DNA of 12,338 nucleotides from LSNR01 sp964603325 (GCA_964603325.1 CAZRUH010000019.1:1-12338); one strand, 5' to 3'. Positions 1 through 7,153 are shown, counted from the stretch's first letter. Numbers and translations: made by a program. Notes: generated by a model from the sequence alone, not told the origin.

Positions 1-165
1 AAAAAAATCACCGTTGGATATGATGATTATAAAGTAGTAGCCGGCAAACAAGGAAATCATATAGAAAAAATAGAGAAAAAATTGATGGAACAACAAAAAC
101 AGACGCAAAAGAAAGCGGAAGAGGCAAATAACAATAACAACAAAGAGTCGGAGGAAAACAAATAA
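1..165 (+). CDS. C-terminal end of an unidentified protein (5' end outside window)
   Basis: An open frame runs from the first base to a TAA at 163-165 and encodes the last 54 residues of a longer protein. The visible part begins with a beta-strand-like stretch (ITVGYDDYKVVAGKQG) and continues as a highly charged tail rich in Lys, Glu, Gln and Asn, including a run of five Asn, probably helical and then disordered. I do not recognise the family. The following gene, 66 bases downstream on the same strand, ends in a similar Lys/Glu/Asn/Gln-rich tail. The two could therefore be an envelope-protein pair in one operon, but this is inference. Confidence 0.6.
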   Translation, partial: KKITVGYDDYKVVAGKQGNHIEKIEKKLMEQQKQTQKKAEEANNNNNKESEENK

Positions 166-186
166 AGTATTAATAATTAATTGTTT

Positions 187-212
187 CACAGAATGTTTTA
201 AAAACATTTGTG
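187..212 (+). other. Hairpin between the first gene and the DsbA-like gene
   Basis: CACA at 187-190 pairs with TGTG at 209-212, G191 is bulged, and AATGTTT at 192-198 pairs with AAACATT at 202-208. This gives an 11-bp stem with a 3-nt loop. No U-tract follows, so it is not an obvious terminator. It ends 19 bases before the downstream ATG and could affect mRNA processing or translation of that gene. Function unknown. Confidence 0.4.
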
Positions 213-231
213 GTAAATAAGGTAAAATATT

Positions 232-1323
232 ATGAGCGAAGAAAAGAAAAATAAATCAAAAAAAGAAGACCGGAAAAACAAAAATCTTGTTTCTCTGGTT
301 ATCTTGTTGACAGGTCTTTTGATCGGAAGTTTATTTGTTGATTTATCTCAACTTATAAAAGGCGGTGGTCTTTCTCAAAAAGTGCTTAACGACAAGGATG
401 TATTTCAATTAAATGGAAAAACCTGGGTAGCTTATTCTGAGCCAATTGTTAAGATTAGCATCATTAATGATGATAACTGTAAAGAATGTAATGTTGATGA
501 AGCGTTAGTATGGTTAAAGAGAATTGTTCCAACAATGTTATCAAATAAAGTTGCTTATGATTCCGATGAAGGAAAAAAACTTATAAAGAAGTATAATATT
601 ATGAGTTTGCCGGCATTTGTTTTTTCCGGAGATGTCAAAGACACGGAGTTCTATGATCAAGCGCAACAACTATTTAAAGAAAAGGATGGTAGTTATCTTT
701 TGGATACGGCAAAACTTGGTCTACCTGCCGGCAAATATGTTGAAACTCCAAAAATAACCGATAATGATATTAAGGTTGGTCCGGATGATGCAAAAGTTAA
801 ATTAATTGAGTTTTCTGATTTTCAATGTCCATATTGTAAAATGTTTCAAAAAACAATTGATGATATAATCAAAGAATACGGTAACGATGTTCAACTTGTA
901 TTTAAAAACTTGCCGTTAGATTCAATTCATCCGAGAGCGAGAGTGGCGGCGTTAGCCGGTCAATGCGCCAATGAACAAGGCAAGTTTATGGATTATGCAA
1001 ATAAACTATTTGACAATCAGAAAAGTTGGACAAAAACTAAAGACAATAAGTTGTTTATAACTTATGCCAGACAATTAGGATTGGATACCAACAAATTCTC
1101 GCAGTGTTTGAAAGATAAAAAATATAAAGATGCTATTGACACCACGGTTTCTCAAGCGGAGAAATTTGGTATATCGGGAACTCCGGCATTGTTTGTGAAT
1201 GATAAGTATAAGGGAGGTGTAAGTAAGTTGGAAGATTTGAAAAAACTTATTGATAAGGAATTGGGCAGGAGCGATGAGAAACAGGATAAGAATCAAGAAA
1301 ACACCGCCGAAGTTAAAAAATAG
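232..1323 (+). CDS. Membrane-anchored DsbA-family thiol:disulfide protein with two thioredoxin-like domains
   Basis: This 363-aa protein probably makes or rearranges disulfides in exported proteins outside the cytoplasmic membrane. A Lys/Glu-rich N-terminus precedes one hydrophobic segment (about residues 19-38), which should anchor it N-in/C-out. A first thioredoxin-like region (about 70-135) has a CKEC pair at 83-86 and a cis-Pro-like SLPAF at 125-129. A second, clearly DsbA-like domain (about 176-342) has the active site CPYC at 199-202 inside EFSDFQCPYC and the cis-Pro loop ISGTPALFV at 314-322, plus cysteines 245 and 292. The C-terminal 20 residues are a charged tail. The ATG has only a weak AAGG upstream (219-222). 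A strong terminator follows the TAG. The DsbA-like family assignment is firm; whether it acts as oxidase, reductase or isomerase is not shown. No VKOR or DsbB partner is visible in the window. Confidence 0.88.
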   Translation: MSEEKKNKSKKEDRKNKNLVSLVILLTGLLIGSLFVDLSQLIKGGGLSQKVLNDKDVFQLNGKTWVAYSEPIVKISIINDDNCKECNVDEALVWLKRIVPTMLSNKVAYDSDEGKKLIKKYNIMSLPAFVFSGDVKDTEFYDQAQQLFKEKDGSYLLDTAKLGLPAGKYVETPKITDNDIKVGPDDAKVKLIEFSDFQCPYCKMFQKTIDDIIKEYGNDVQLVFKNLPLDSIHPRARVAALAGQCANEQGKFMDYANKLFDNQKSWTKTKDNKLFITYARQLGLDTNKFSQCLKDKKYKDAIDTTVSQAEKFGISGTPALFVNDKYKGGVSKLEDLKKLIDKELGRSDEKQDKNQENTAEVKK

Positions 1324-1333
1324 TCTTGAACCG

Positions 1334-1367
1334 GTAAACGCCTCTACGGAGGCGTTTACTGTTTTTT
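1334..1367 (+). terminator. Intrinsic terminator after the DsbA-like gene
   Basis: GTAAACGCCTC (1334-1344) pairs perfectly with GAGGCGTTTAC (1349-1359) around the loop TACG (1345-1348). The C-UACG-G arrangement is the UNCG class of extra-stable tetraloop. A run of six T follows at 1362-1367. The stem starts 10 bases after the TAG stop. Confidence 0.95.
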
Positions 1368-1430
1368 GTAGATCCAACAATTATGTGCAATGAATAAGAT
1401 AAGAAAATGGATATCTTTTTTAAATGTGGG

Positions 1431-1509
1431 TTGCAAAAAATATTAAGTTTGCTATTATTACAATATCAGGTTAAAACCTTTTGACAATAGCTATCACTAT
1501 TGAAATTCT
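1431..1509 (+). promoter_or_regulatory. Candidate promoter(s) for the ileS leader
   Basis: Two sigma70-like candidates lie between the upstream terminator and the T-box. One is TTGCAA (1431-1436), a 16-base spacer and TATTAT (1453-1458). The other has a perfect TTGACA (1481-1486), a 17-base spacer and a poor -10 AATTCT (1504-1509) preceded by TG at 1501-1502. The first has the better -10, the second the better -35. The first would transcribe the hairpin CAATAG/CTATTG at 1485-1490/1495-1500. Which is used cannot be decided by eye. Confidence 0.45.
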
Positions 1510-1515
1510 TTTTTG

Positions 1516-1685
1516 TTAATAAAAAAGAAAAGGTGCGAGAAGAAAGTCGTTTTTGCGATGAGTAGAACTTGCCGGGTAAGCCCGTTATAGCGGTAATTGA
1601 GGGTGGTTTTGCATAAAATCACTGAATTAAGGTGGTACCACGGGCTTTTCTCGTCCTTAAACAGATTTTGTTTGGGGATTTTTTT
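1516..1685 (+). ncRNA. T-box leader (tRNA-sensing riboswitch) upstream of ileS
   Basis: The diagnostic T-box core AAGGTGGTACCACGG lies at 1629-1643. In the antiterminator, TTAAGG (1627-1632) pairs with CCTTAA (1655-1660), TGGTACC (1633-1639) is the bulge, and ACGGG (1640-1644) pairs with CTCGT (1650-1654). The bulge UGGU is complementary to ACCA, so it expects discriminator base A, as in tRNA-Ile. In the competing terminator, TCCTTAAACA (1654-1663) pairs with TGTTTGGGGA (1669-1678) and is followed by seven T (1679-1685). It shares bases 1654-1660 with the antiterminator, so the two are mutually exclusive. A preceding 8-bp hairpin is formed by 1603-1610 and 1615-1622, and GATGAGTAG at 1557-1565 resembles the 5' strand of the T-box Stem I. 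Uncharged tRNA should promote read-through into ileS. I could not fold Stem I convincingly, so the 5' boundary and the specifier codon are unresolved. Confidence 0.9.
1654..1685 (+). terminator. Conditional intrinsic terminator of the T-box leader
   Basis: A 10-bp stem (1654-1663 with 1669-1678, including two T-G pairs) with loop GATTT is followed by seven T. It lies 55 bases before the ileS ATG. Its 5' arm overlaps the 3' strand of the T-box antiterminator, so it should form only when the leader is not bound by uncharged tRNA. Confidence 0.9.
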
Positions 1686-1740
1686 GTTTGTTGAATTTAT
1701 TAAATTTGTAAAATAAAAATTTAGGATTAATTAAAAAAGT

Positions 1741-4700
1741 ATGGAAAATAAAAAGACGAATTTTTTTAAACCCGTTGATTCCGGAAAAAAACTTTCTCAA
1801 ACGGAAGAGGAGGTTTTGAAATTTTGGGAAGAAAATAAAATTTTTGAAAAATCCATAGAAAATCGTAAAAATTCCAAAAACTATACTTTTTATGATGGTC
1901 CTCCTTTTGCTACGGGATTGCCACACTATGGACATATCGTGGGAACTTTCTTGAAAGATGTTGTCCCCAGATATTGGACCATGAAGGGCTTTAAAGTTGA
2001 TCGTCGTTGGGGTTGGGATTGTCATGGGTTGCCTATTGAAAATATTGTGGAAAAAGAGTTGGGAAGCAAAACAAAACGAGAAATTGAAAATCTTGGAGTA
2101 GACAAATTTAACAATCTTTGTCGTAGTAAAGTTTTGTCGTATGCCGGCGAGTGGGAAAAAATTATTCCTCGCTTAGGTCGTTGGGTAGATATGAAAAATG
2201 CGTACAGAACTATGGATTTGGATTATATGGAGAGTGTTTGGTGGACATTTAAGCAGTTGTGGGATAAAGATTTGATATACCAAGACTATCGTTCAATGCA
2301 TATTTGCCCTCGTTGTGAAACCACTCTTTCTCAATCAGAGGTAAGTGAGGGATACAAAGATGTTAAAGATTTGTCAGTAATTGCAAAATTTAAATTAAAA
2401 GAAGGACAAAAAATAAACAGTGACGAAGTTGAAGACGATACTTATATTTTAGCGTGGACTACAACTCCTTGGACATTGCCCGGAAATGTCGCTTTGGCAG
2501 TTGGGAGAGATATTGAATATGTAGAAATTGAAAAAAAGAGTGATGATACTGATAATAGAACACGATTTATTCTTGCCAAAAATAAACTAAAAGAGTTTTT
2601 TGGCGAACAAAGTTATAGAACTATCAAGAAGTTTAAAGGCTCCGACTTAGTCGGCTTAAAATATGAACCTCTTTGGGATATTTACGCTCAAGATGAGAAA
2701 TTGAAAAATAAGAAAAACGGTTGGCAGGTGGTAGACGCTGATTTTGTGACTACTGATGAAGGAACGGGAATAGTGCATATTGCTCCGGCTTTTGGTGAAG
2801 ATGATATGAATTTAGGTAAGGAGAAAAATTTACCTTTTGTTCAGCATGTGGGAATGGATGGAGTGATTGATAAAAAGGTGGAAGTCATTGGCGGTTTAAA
2901 TGTGAAGCCAATTGATAATCCGCAAGCAACTGATGTGGAAGTAATTAAATACTTAGCCGGTAAGAGTCTTTTATTTCACAAAGAAAAGTATGAACATAGT
3001 TATCCTCATTGTTGGCGATGTGATACTCCTTTGATAAACTATGCAACCAGTTCTTGGTTTGTGGCGGTGACGAAAATTAAAAAAGATTTATTAAAAAATG
3101 CTGAAAGAATAAATTGGTCTCCGGAGCATATAAAAAAAGGACGATTTGGCAAATGGTTGGAAGGAGCAAGGGATTGGTCAATTTCCAGACAAAGATTTTG
3201 GGCAAGCGTAATGCCAATATGGATTTGCAATAAGTGCGAAGAACAGAAAGTTTTCGGTTCCGTTTCAGAACTTGAGAGTGTCAGCGGTGAAAAAATTGAT
3301 GATTTACACAAGCATACGGTAGATAAAATTAAACTGAAATGTGAACATTGTGGAGGAATAATGACAAGAGTGCCGGATGTTTTGGATACTTGGTTTGATA
3401 GCGGGTCTATGCCTTATGGTCAAGAACATTATCCTTTTGAAAACAAGAATGAATTTGACAAGAATTTTCCGGCTGATTTTATTGCTGAAGGAGTTGATCA
3501 GACAAGGGCATGGTTTTATTATTTGCACACAATAGCAGGCGGGCTATTTAACAAAGAAGCATTTAAAAATGTTGTGGTTAACGGAATTGTTTTGGCTGAA
3601 GATGGCAAAAAAATGAGTAAAAAATTGCAAAATTATCCGGATCCGATGGATATGGTTGAAAAATATGGAGCTGACCCCTTGCGATTTTATCTAATGCAAT
3701 CACCGGTTGTAAATGCCAACAATCTTAATTTTAATGAAAAAGATCTTAGTGAGATAGCCAGAGGAACTTTTAGAATGTTGTGGCAGTCTTATAGTTTTTT
3801 TGTGATGTATGCCAATATTGATAATTGGAAACCCAAGGAAAAACAAATTAAACCAACATCATTATTGGATAAGTGGATTATTTCCGAGTTGCAAATTCTT
3901 ATCAAAAATGTTGATAATCAGATGAAAAAATATCAAATAATGCAGGCTACCAGATTATTTATTCCATTTATAGACAATCTTTCAAATTGGTACATTCGTC
4001 GTAGTAGAAAAAGATTTTGGAAAAGCGAAAATGACAATGATAAGAACGAAGCATACACGACTTTGCACTATGTATTAGTGAAATTATCAAAAGCGATTGC
4101 CCCTTTTGCGCCATTTATTGCAGATGAGATTTATCGTAATTTAATTCACGGCTCACAATCCATGATTTACGGCGAAAAAGTTAATAAAATAATTTCTGTT
4201 CATTTAACAGATTATCCGGTAGCCAGTGATAGTTTAATTGATGAAGAACTGAATAAGCGAATGAAATCTGTGCGAGATATTATTACTATGGGCCTACAAT
4301 TAAGAGCGAAAAATCAAATTAAAGTTAGACAACCTTTACAAAAATTAACTATTTTTTCAACGCATAGCAATATAAACTTAATGCAGAACAAGTTTACAGA
4401 AATCATAAAGGAAGAATTAAATGTTAAGGAGGTGTTGGAGGAAAAATTTGATTTTGATGAAAATGCAAAAAATATGGGAGAAATAAATGAAGTGCAAATT
4501 ATGTTGGACACAGAAATTACACCTGAATTAAAAATGGAAGGACAGGCAAGAGAAATTATTCGTGCTATTCAACAGATGAGAAAAGAAGCAGATTATCGTC
4601 TTGACGACAGAATAAGAGTATGGCATAGTGGAATGTCAAAAGTTTTTGATAAATTTGGTAATCTAATATCCAAAGAAACTTTGGCAAAAAAAATAGAACC

Positions 4701-4788
4701 TTTACAAAATTTAGATCAAGAATTTGATTTAAAAAAAGAAATGAAAATAGATGAAGAAACTCTGGAATTAGCTATAAAGAAAAATTAG
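1741..4788 (+). CDS. ileS: Isoleucyl-tRNA synthetase (type 2, eukaryote-like)
   Basis: This cytoplasmic class I synthetase charges tRNA-Ile with isoleucine using ATP. Its 1015 residues are full length. The HIGH motif is HYGH at 62-65 within PFATGLPHYGH, and WGWDCHGLPIE is at 90-100. The CP1 editing domain shows TTTPWTLPGN (240-249) and GTGIVHIAPAFGEDD (341-355), so hydrolysis of Val-tRNA-Ile should be retained. Cysteine pairs at 189/192, 424/427, 496/499 and 534/537 look like zinc-binding knuckles. DTWFDSG is at 549-555, the KMSKS loop is KMSKK (624-628) followed by LQNYPDP, and the anticodon domain has SNWYIRRSRKRFW at 748-760. The KMSK(R/K)-LxNYPDP form is typical of the type 2 group, known for low mupirocin sensitivity; sensitivity here is inferred only. 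The start follows the T-box leader and has only a weak, distant AGGA (1723-1726). Confidence 0.97.
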   Translation: MENKKTNFFKPVDSGKKLSQTEEEVLKFWEENKIFEKSIENRKNSKNYTFYDGPPFATGLPHYGHIVGTFLKDVVPRYWTMKGFKVDRRWGWDCHGLPIENIVEKELGSKTKREIENLGVDKFNNLCRSKVLSYAGEWEKIIPRLGRWVDMKNAYRTMDLDYMESVWWTFKQLWDKDLIYQDYRSMHICPRCETTLSQSEVSEGYKDVKDLSVIAKFKLKEGQKINSDEVEDDTYILAWTTTPWTLPGNVALAVGRDIEYVEIEKKSDDTDNRTRFILAKNKLKEFFGEQSYRTIKKFKGSDLVGLKYEPLWDIYAQDEKLKNKKNGWQVVDADFVTTDEGTGIVHIAPAFGEDDMNLGKEKNLPFVQHVGMDGVIDKKVEVIGGLNVKPIDNPQATDVEVIKYLAGKSLLFHKEKYEHSYPHCWRCDTPLINYATSSWFVAVTKIKKDLLKNAERINWSPEHIKKGRFGKWLEGARDWSISRQRFWASVMPIWICNKCEEQKVFGSVSELESVSGEKIDDLHKHTVDKIKLKCEHCGGIMTRVPDVLDTWFDSGSMPYGQEHYPFENKNEFDKNFPADFIAEGVDQTRAWFYYLHTIAGGLFNKEAFKNVVVNGIVLAEDGKKMSKKLQNYPDPMDMVEKYGADPLRFYLMQSPVVNANNLNFNEKDLSEIARGTFRMLWQSYSFFVMYANIDNWKPKEKQIKPTSLLDKWIISELQILIKNVDNQMKKYQIMQATRLFIPFIDNLSNWYIRRSRKRFWKSENDNDKNEAYTTLHYVLVKLSKAIAPFAPFIADEIYRNLIHGSQSMIYGEKVNKIISVHLTDYPVASDSLIDEELNKRMKSVRDIITMGLQLRAKNQIKVRQPLQKLTIFSTHSNINLMQNKFTEIIKEELNVKEVLEEKFDFDENAKNMGEINEVQIMLDTEITPELKMEGQAREIIRAIQQMRKEADYRLDDRIRVWHSGMSKVFDKFGNLISKETLAKKIEPLQNLDQEFDLKKEMKIDEETLELAIKKN

Positions 4789-4809
4789 GGATCTCTTTCT
4801 TGATAATAA

Positions 4810-4864
4810 AATTGTATCACCACAAATATTTGTAAAATTTGTAAGTATTCGTGGTGATGCAATT
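4810..4864 (+). repeat. Long imperfect inverted repeat (hairpin) downstream of ileS
   Basis: AATTGTATCACCACAAATA (4810-4828) pairs with TATTCGTGGTGATGCAATT (4846-4864) with one mismatch and one G-T pair, around a 17-base AT-rich loop. It begins 21 bases after the ileS stop. On the + strand no U-tract follows. On the opposite strand the stem is followed by TTTTATTAT. It could be a 3' stabilising or terminator-like stem, a small mobile-repeat copy or a protein-binding palindrome. Confidence 0.55.
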
Positions 4865-4892
4865 TAAGAAAACAAAAAAAGGGGATATCATC

Positions 4893-4967
4893 ATGGAGTA
4901 TGTTTTTTTGTGGATTGTTAGTTTCTCTATTTTCCAAATTTTTAATTTTCAAAAGTTAACATTTTAA
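4893..4967 (+). CDS. Possible 24-aa hydrophobic peptide
   Basis: An ATG at 4893 is preceded by AAAAGGGGATATCATC. Its purine-rich GGGG at 4881-4884 is one of the better ribosome-binding-like sequences in the window. The frame encodes 24 residues, beginning MEYVFLWIVSFSIFQIF, strongly hydrophobic and aromatic, and ends at TAA 4965-4967. It lies between the long hairpin and the proS promoter. A short membrane peptide or a leader peptide is possible; chance is equally possible because the AT-rich spacer favours such residues. Confidence 0.2.
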   Translation: MEYVFLWIVSFSIFQIFNFQKLTF

Positions 4968-5015
4968 AAATAGTAATATTGTGATATTTAAAATGCATAA
5001 GCTTAACACAATCGT

Positions 5016-5044
5016 TTGACGGGAAGTTCTTTTTAAAATATTAT
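5016..5044 (+). promoter_or_regulatory. Promoter for proS
   Basis: TTGACG (5016-5021), a 17-base spacer and TATTAT (5039-5044) match the sigma70 consensus at 5 of 6 positions in each hexamer. Transcription would start near 5051, giving a leader of about 24 bases with no evident Shine-Dalgarno sequence. There is no T-box motif here, unlike ileS. Confidence 0.75.
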
Positions 5045-5074
5045 TAAGATACTAAATACTTTACTCAAAAAAAT

Positions 5075-6310
5075 ATGAGACAAACTCACCTTTTTACAAA
5101 AACGCAAAAATTTGTGCCAAAAGATGAAGTGTCAAAAAATGCTCAACTTTTGATTAAAGCGGGATTTGTATACAAAGAGATGGCGGGAGTGTATAGTTTT
5201 TTGCCATTGGGGTGGCGTGTAATGAATAAAATTATGCAAATTATTCGAGAAGAGATTAATGATATCGGTGGACAAGAAATAAAAATGACAGCGTTGCAAA
5301 GTAAAGAAGTTTGGAGCAAAACCAACAGGTGGAGTGATGAAGTGGTGGATAATTGGTTTAAAACGGAGCTGAAGAATGGCACAAAACTTGCTCTTGCTTT
5401 CACGCACGAAGAAGATATTACTTCAATAATGAAAAACTTTATAGCATCTTATAAGGATTTGCCTTTTAGCGTTTATCAATTTCAGACAAAGTTTCGCAAT
5501 GAAACCAGAGCTAAATCGGGAATTATGCGTGGCAGGGAATTTATAATGAAAGATTTGTATTCGTTTTCGCGCACACAAGAAGAGCATAATGAATTTTATG
5601 AGAAATCAAAACAAGCTTATAAAAATATTTTTAATAGATTGGGAATTGGCAAGGAAACTTATTTGACATTTGCTTCCGGAGGAACTTTTTCAAAATATTC
5701 TCATGAATTTCAAACAATTTGTGATGCGGGTGAAGATATAATTTATATTGACGAAAAAAAATCCATTGCAATAAATGAAGAAGTTTATAATGATGAAGTT
5801 ATTACAGATCTAGGATTAAATAAGAATAATTTGATAAAAAAGAAAGCGGCGGAAGTCGGAAATATTTTTCCACTGGGTAGTAAATTTTCAGATGCTTTTA
5901 ATTTAAATTATCGTGATGAAAAAGGAGAGGAAAAAAAAGTAATTATGGGGTCTTATGGAATTGGGCCGGCCAGGGCAATGGGTGTTATGGTGGAATTATT
6001 GTCAGATGAAAAAGGAATTATTTGGCCGGAAAGTGTCGCGCCATTCCATATGCACTTGATAAATATTGGTGAAGATGAAAAAGCTGAAAAAATTTATAAT
6101 CAATTACAAAAAAAGGGAATTGAAGTTTTATATGATGATAGAGATGTTCGTCCGGGAGAAAAATTTGCCGATAGTGATTTAATGGGAATACCATATAGAG
6201 TTGTAATTAGCAGTCGTTCAATTAAAAGTGGAGGAGTGGAAATTAAAAAAAGAACCGAAGAAGAAAGCAAAATCATTAAAATTGATAAATTGATAGAGAT
6301 GTTTGTATAA
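5075..6310 (+). CDS. proS: Prolyl-tRNA synthetase, short form without the INS editing domain
   Basis: This class II synthetase attaches proline to tRNA-Pro in the cytoplasm. It has 411 residues, against about 570 for the usual bacterial enzyme. Motif 1 lies around PLGWRVMNKIM (44-54). The motif 2 region includes THEE (110-113), FRNETRAKSG (140-149) and GREFIMKDLYSF (153-164). Motif 3 is GSYGIGPARAMG (292-303). The C-terminal anticodon-binding domain spans about 322-411, with DDRDVRPGEKFADSDLMGIPYRVVI-like sequence. Only about 125 residues separate motifs 2 and 3, so the roughly 180-residue INS domain that deacylates Ala-tRNA-Pro is absent, as in the alphaproteobacterial-type short ProRS. Charging should be intact; cis editing should be missing. 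The ATG at 5075 fits the promoter at 5016-5044, and no Shine-Dalgarno sequence is seen. Confidence 0.96.
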   Translation: MRQTHLFTKTQKFVPKDEVSKNAQLLIKAGFVYKEMAGVYSFLPLGWRVMNKIMQIIREEINDIGGQEIKMTALQSKEVWSKTNRWSDEVVDNWFKTELKNGTKLALAFTHEEDITSIMKNFIASYKDLPFSVYQFQTKFRNETRAKSGIMRGREFIMKDLYSFSRTQEEHNEFYEKSKQAYKNIFNRLGIGKETYLTFASGGTFSKYSHEFQTICDAGEDIIYIDEKKSIAINEEVYNDEVITDLGLNKNNLIKKKAAEVGNIFPLGSKFSDAFNLNYRDEKGEEKKVIMGSYGIGPARAMGVMVELLSDEKGIIWPESVAPFHMHLINIGEDEKAEKIYNQLQKKGIEVLYDDRDVRPGEKFADSDLMGIPYRVVISSRSIKSGGVEIKKRTEEESKIIKIDKLIEMFV

Positions 6311-6501
6311 CAACAAATTTTCGCTATTAAAAAATAAAAAGTTTGTATAATCTAATTGTGCATACTTATGTGCAACTTCTCCGCTTCTCGTTCTTACAAT
6401 TTTCGTTGCTTTAATTTTTGGCAAGTTTTTCTGCAATTCCGTCATATTTAGCATAAACGTCGCCCATTATGCGAAATTTAAAATTCTATAAAACAACATT
6501 T
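6311..6501. other. Gene-free spacer downstream of proS
   Basis: No credible gene, tRNA or clear terminator is visible. It holds a second copy of GTTTGTATAA (6341-6350; the first, at 6301-6310, overlaps the end of proS), a consensus-like TATAAT (6346-6351) lacking a good -35, and a wobble-containing palindrome TTGTGCATACTTATGTGCAA (6355-6374). An 18-codon open frame on the minus strand here has no supporting signal. Confidence 0.4.
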
Positions 6502-7055
6502 ATGAGCCTTGAATCAGTTTATTGGAAAAAAATCTTAAAAGAGATATCGCATTTATTTTGAAAAAAATGAATGTTGACCTCGATAAAATATAAGGTGATG
6601 ATAAATTTGAACAAATATTTTCAACTATTGAGATAAAACTATTTATAATTGCTTATTCATTAAGAAAACTAATAGATACTAAAAAAGTAAGTGACAAATT
6701 ATCAGATATTCAACTTAATGTGTGTGCATATCCAAAGAATTCAAAAAGACTAACTATAATGAATAATCATCGCCTTGAAGAACAATATGAGTTCAAAAAC
6801 AAGATAGAAAAAAAATTAAAAATAAGAGATGTCTGCAATCAAATTATTCATAGCTATACATTTCAACTGGTTGGATATAGAAGCAAAATATTTTATGTCT
6901 TTTTTAATTCTGACCACCAGAAAAATAAATATTTATTCAAATTAAAGATCAAAGATTTTTTAAAAGTCATCGAACGATTTGCAGATAATTATTTATCTTC
7001 AATGTCTATAATTTATTGTGAGAAATTGAAAGACTATAAAGTATTGTACAAATAG
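6502..7055 (+). pseudogene. Broken hypothetical protein gene (frameshift plus nonsense codon)
   Basis: A continuous protein of about 184 residues can be read only with two repairs. It starts at ATG 6502 (MSLESVYWKK) and must change frame near the seven-A run at 6526-6532, consistent with loss of one base. It then continues (DIAFILKKMNVDLDKI), passes a TAA at 6591-6593, and stays open to TAG 7053-7055. The intact 3' part would start at GTG 6720 (111 aa) but lacks a ribosome binding site. It contains RKLIDTKKVSDKL just upstream of that GTG, then CNQIIHSYTFQLVG and a Lys-rich C-terminal half. I recall hypothetical proteins with a similar layout but cannot name a domain or function. The 3' fragment might still be translated; sequencing error in the A-run is possible, but it would not explain the TAA. 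Confidence 0.6.
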
Positions 7056-7153
7056 AATTTTAAACATCACATAACAAATAAGATTTAAGAAAAATGCGCT
7101 AATATATTTTAAGGTTATATTCTTTTCTTTTACCCAAATTTCACCTTCCTCTA

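Noticed and set aside
1390..1447. 18-codon frame MNKIRKWISF... before the ileS leader
   Set aside because: It overlaps a promoter candidate, has no ribosome binding site and its length is expected by chance. T-box leaders do not need a leader peptide.
1741..4788. Alternative genetic code (TGA as Gly or Trp)
   Set aside because: The 1015-codon ileS and the other long genes contain no in-frame TGA and use GGN and TGG normally. The broken genes also contain TAA and TAG, so mutational decay explains the TGA at 12139.
4968..5074. Search for a T-box or other riboswitch before proS
   Set aside because: No GGTGG-ACC core and no terminator/antiterminator pair; the promoter leaves only about 24 bases of leader.
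6301..6350. Direct repeat GTTTGTATAA (6301-6310 and 6341-6350) as an insertion target duplication
   Set aside because: The first copy lies in the proS 3' end, only 30 bases separate the copies, and nothing mobile lies between them; likely chance in AT-rich DNA.
6218..6454. Minus-strand open frame of 78 codons at the end of proS
   Set aside because: It overlaps the proS 3' end antisense, shows no recognisable domain and no promoter or ribosome binding site, and looks like a chance frame in AT-rich sequence.
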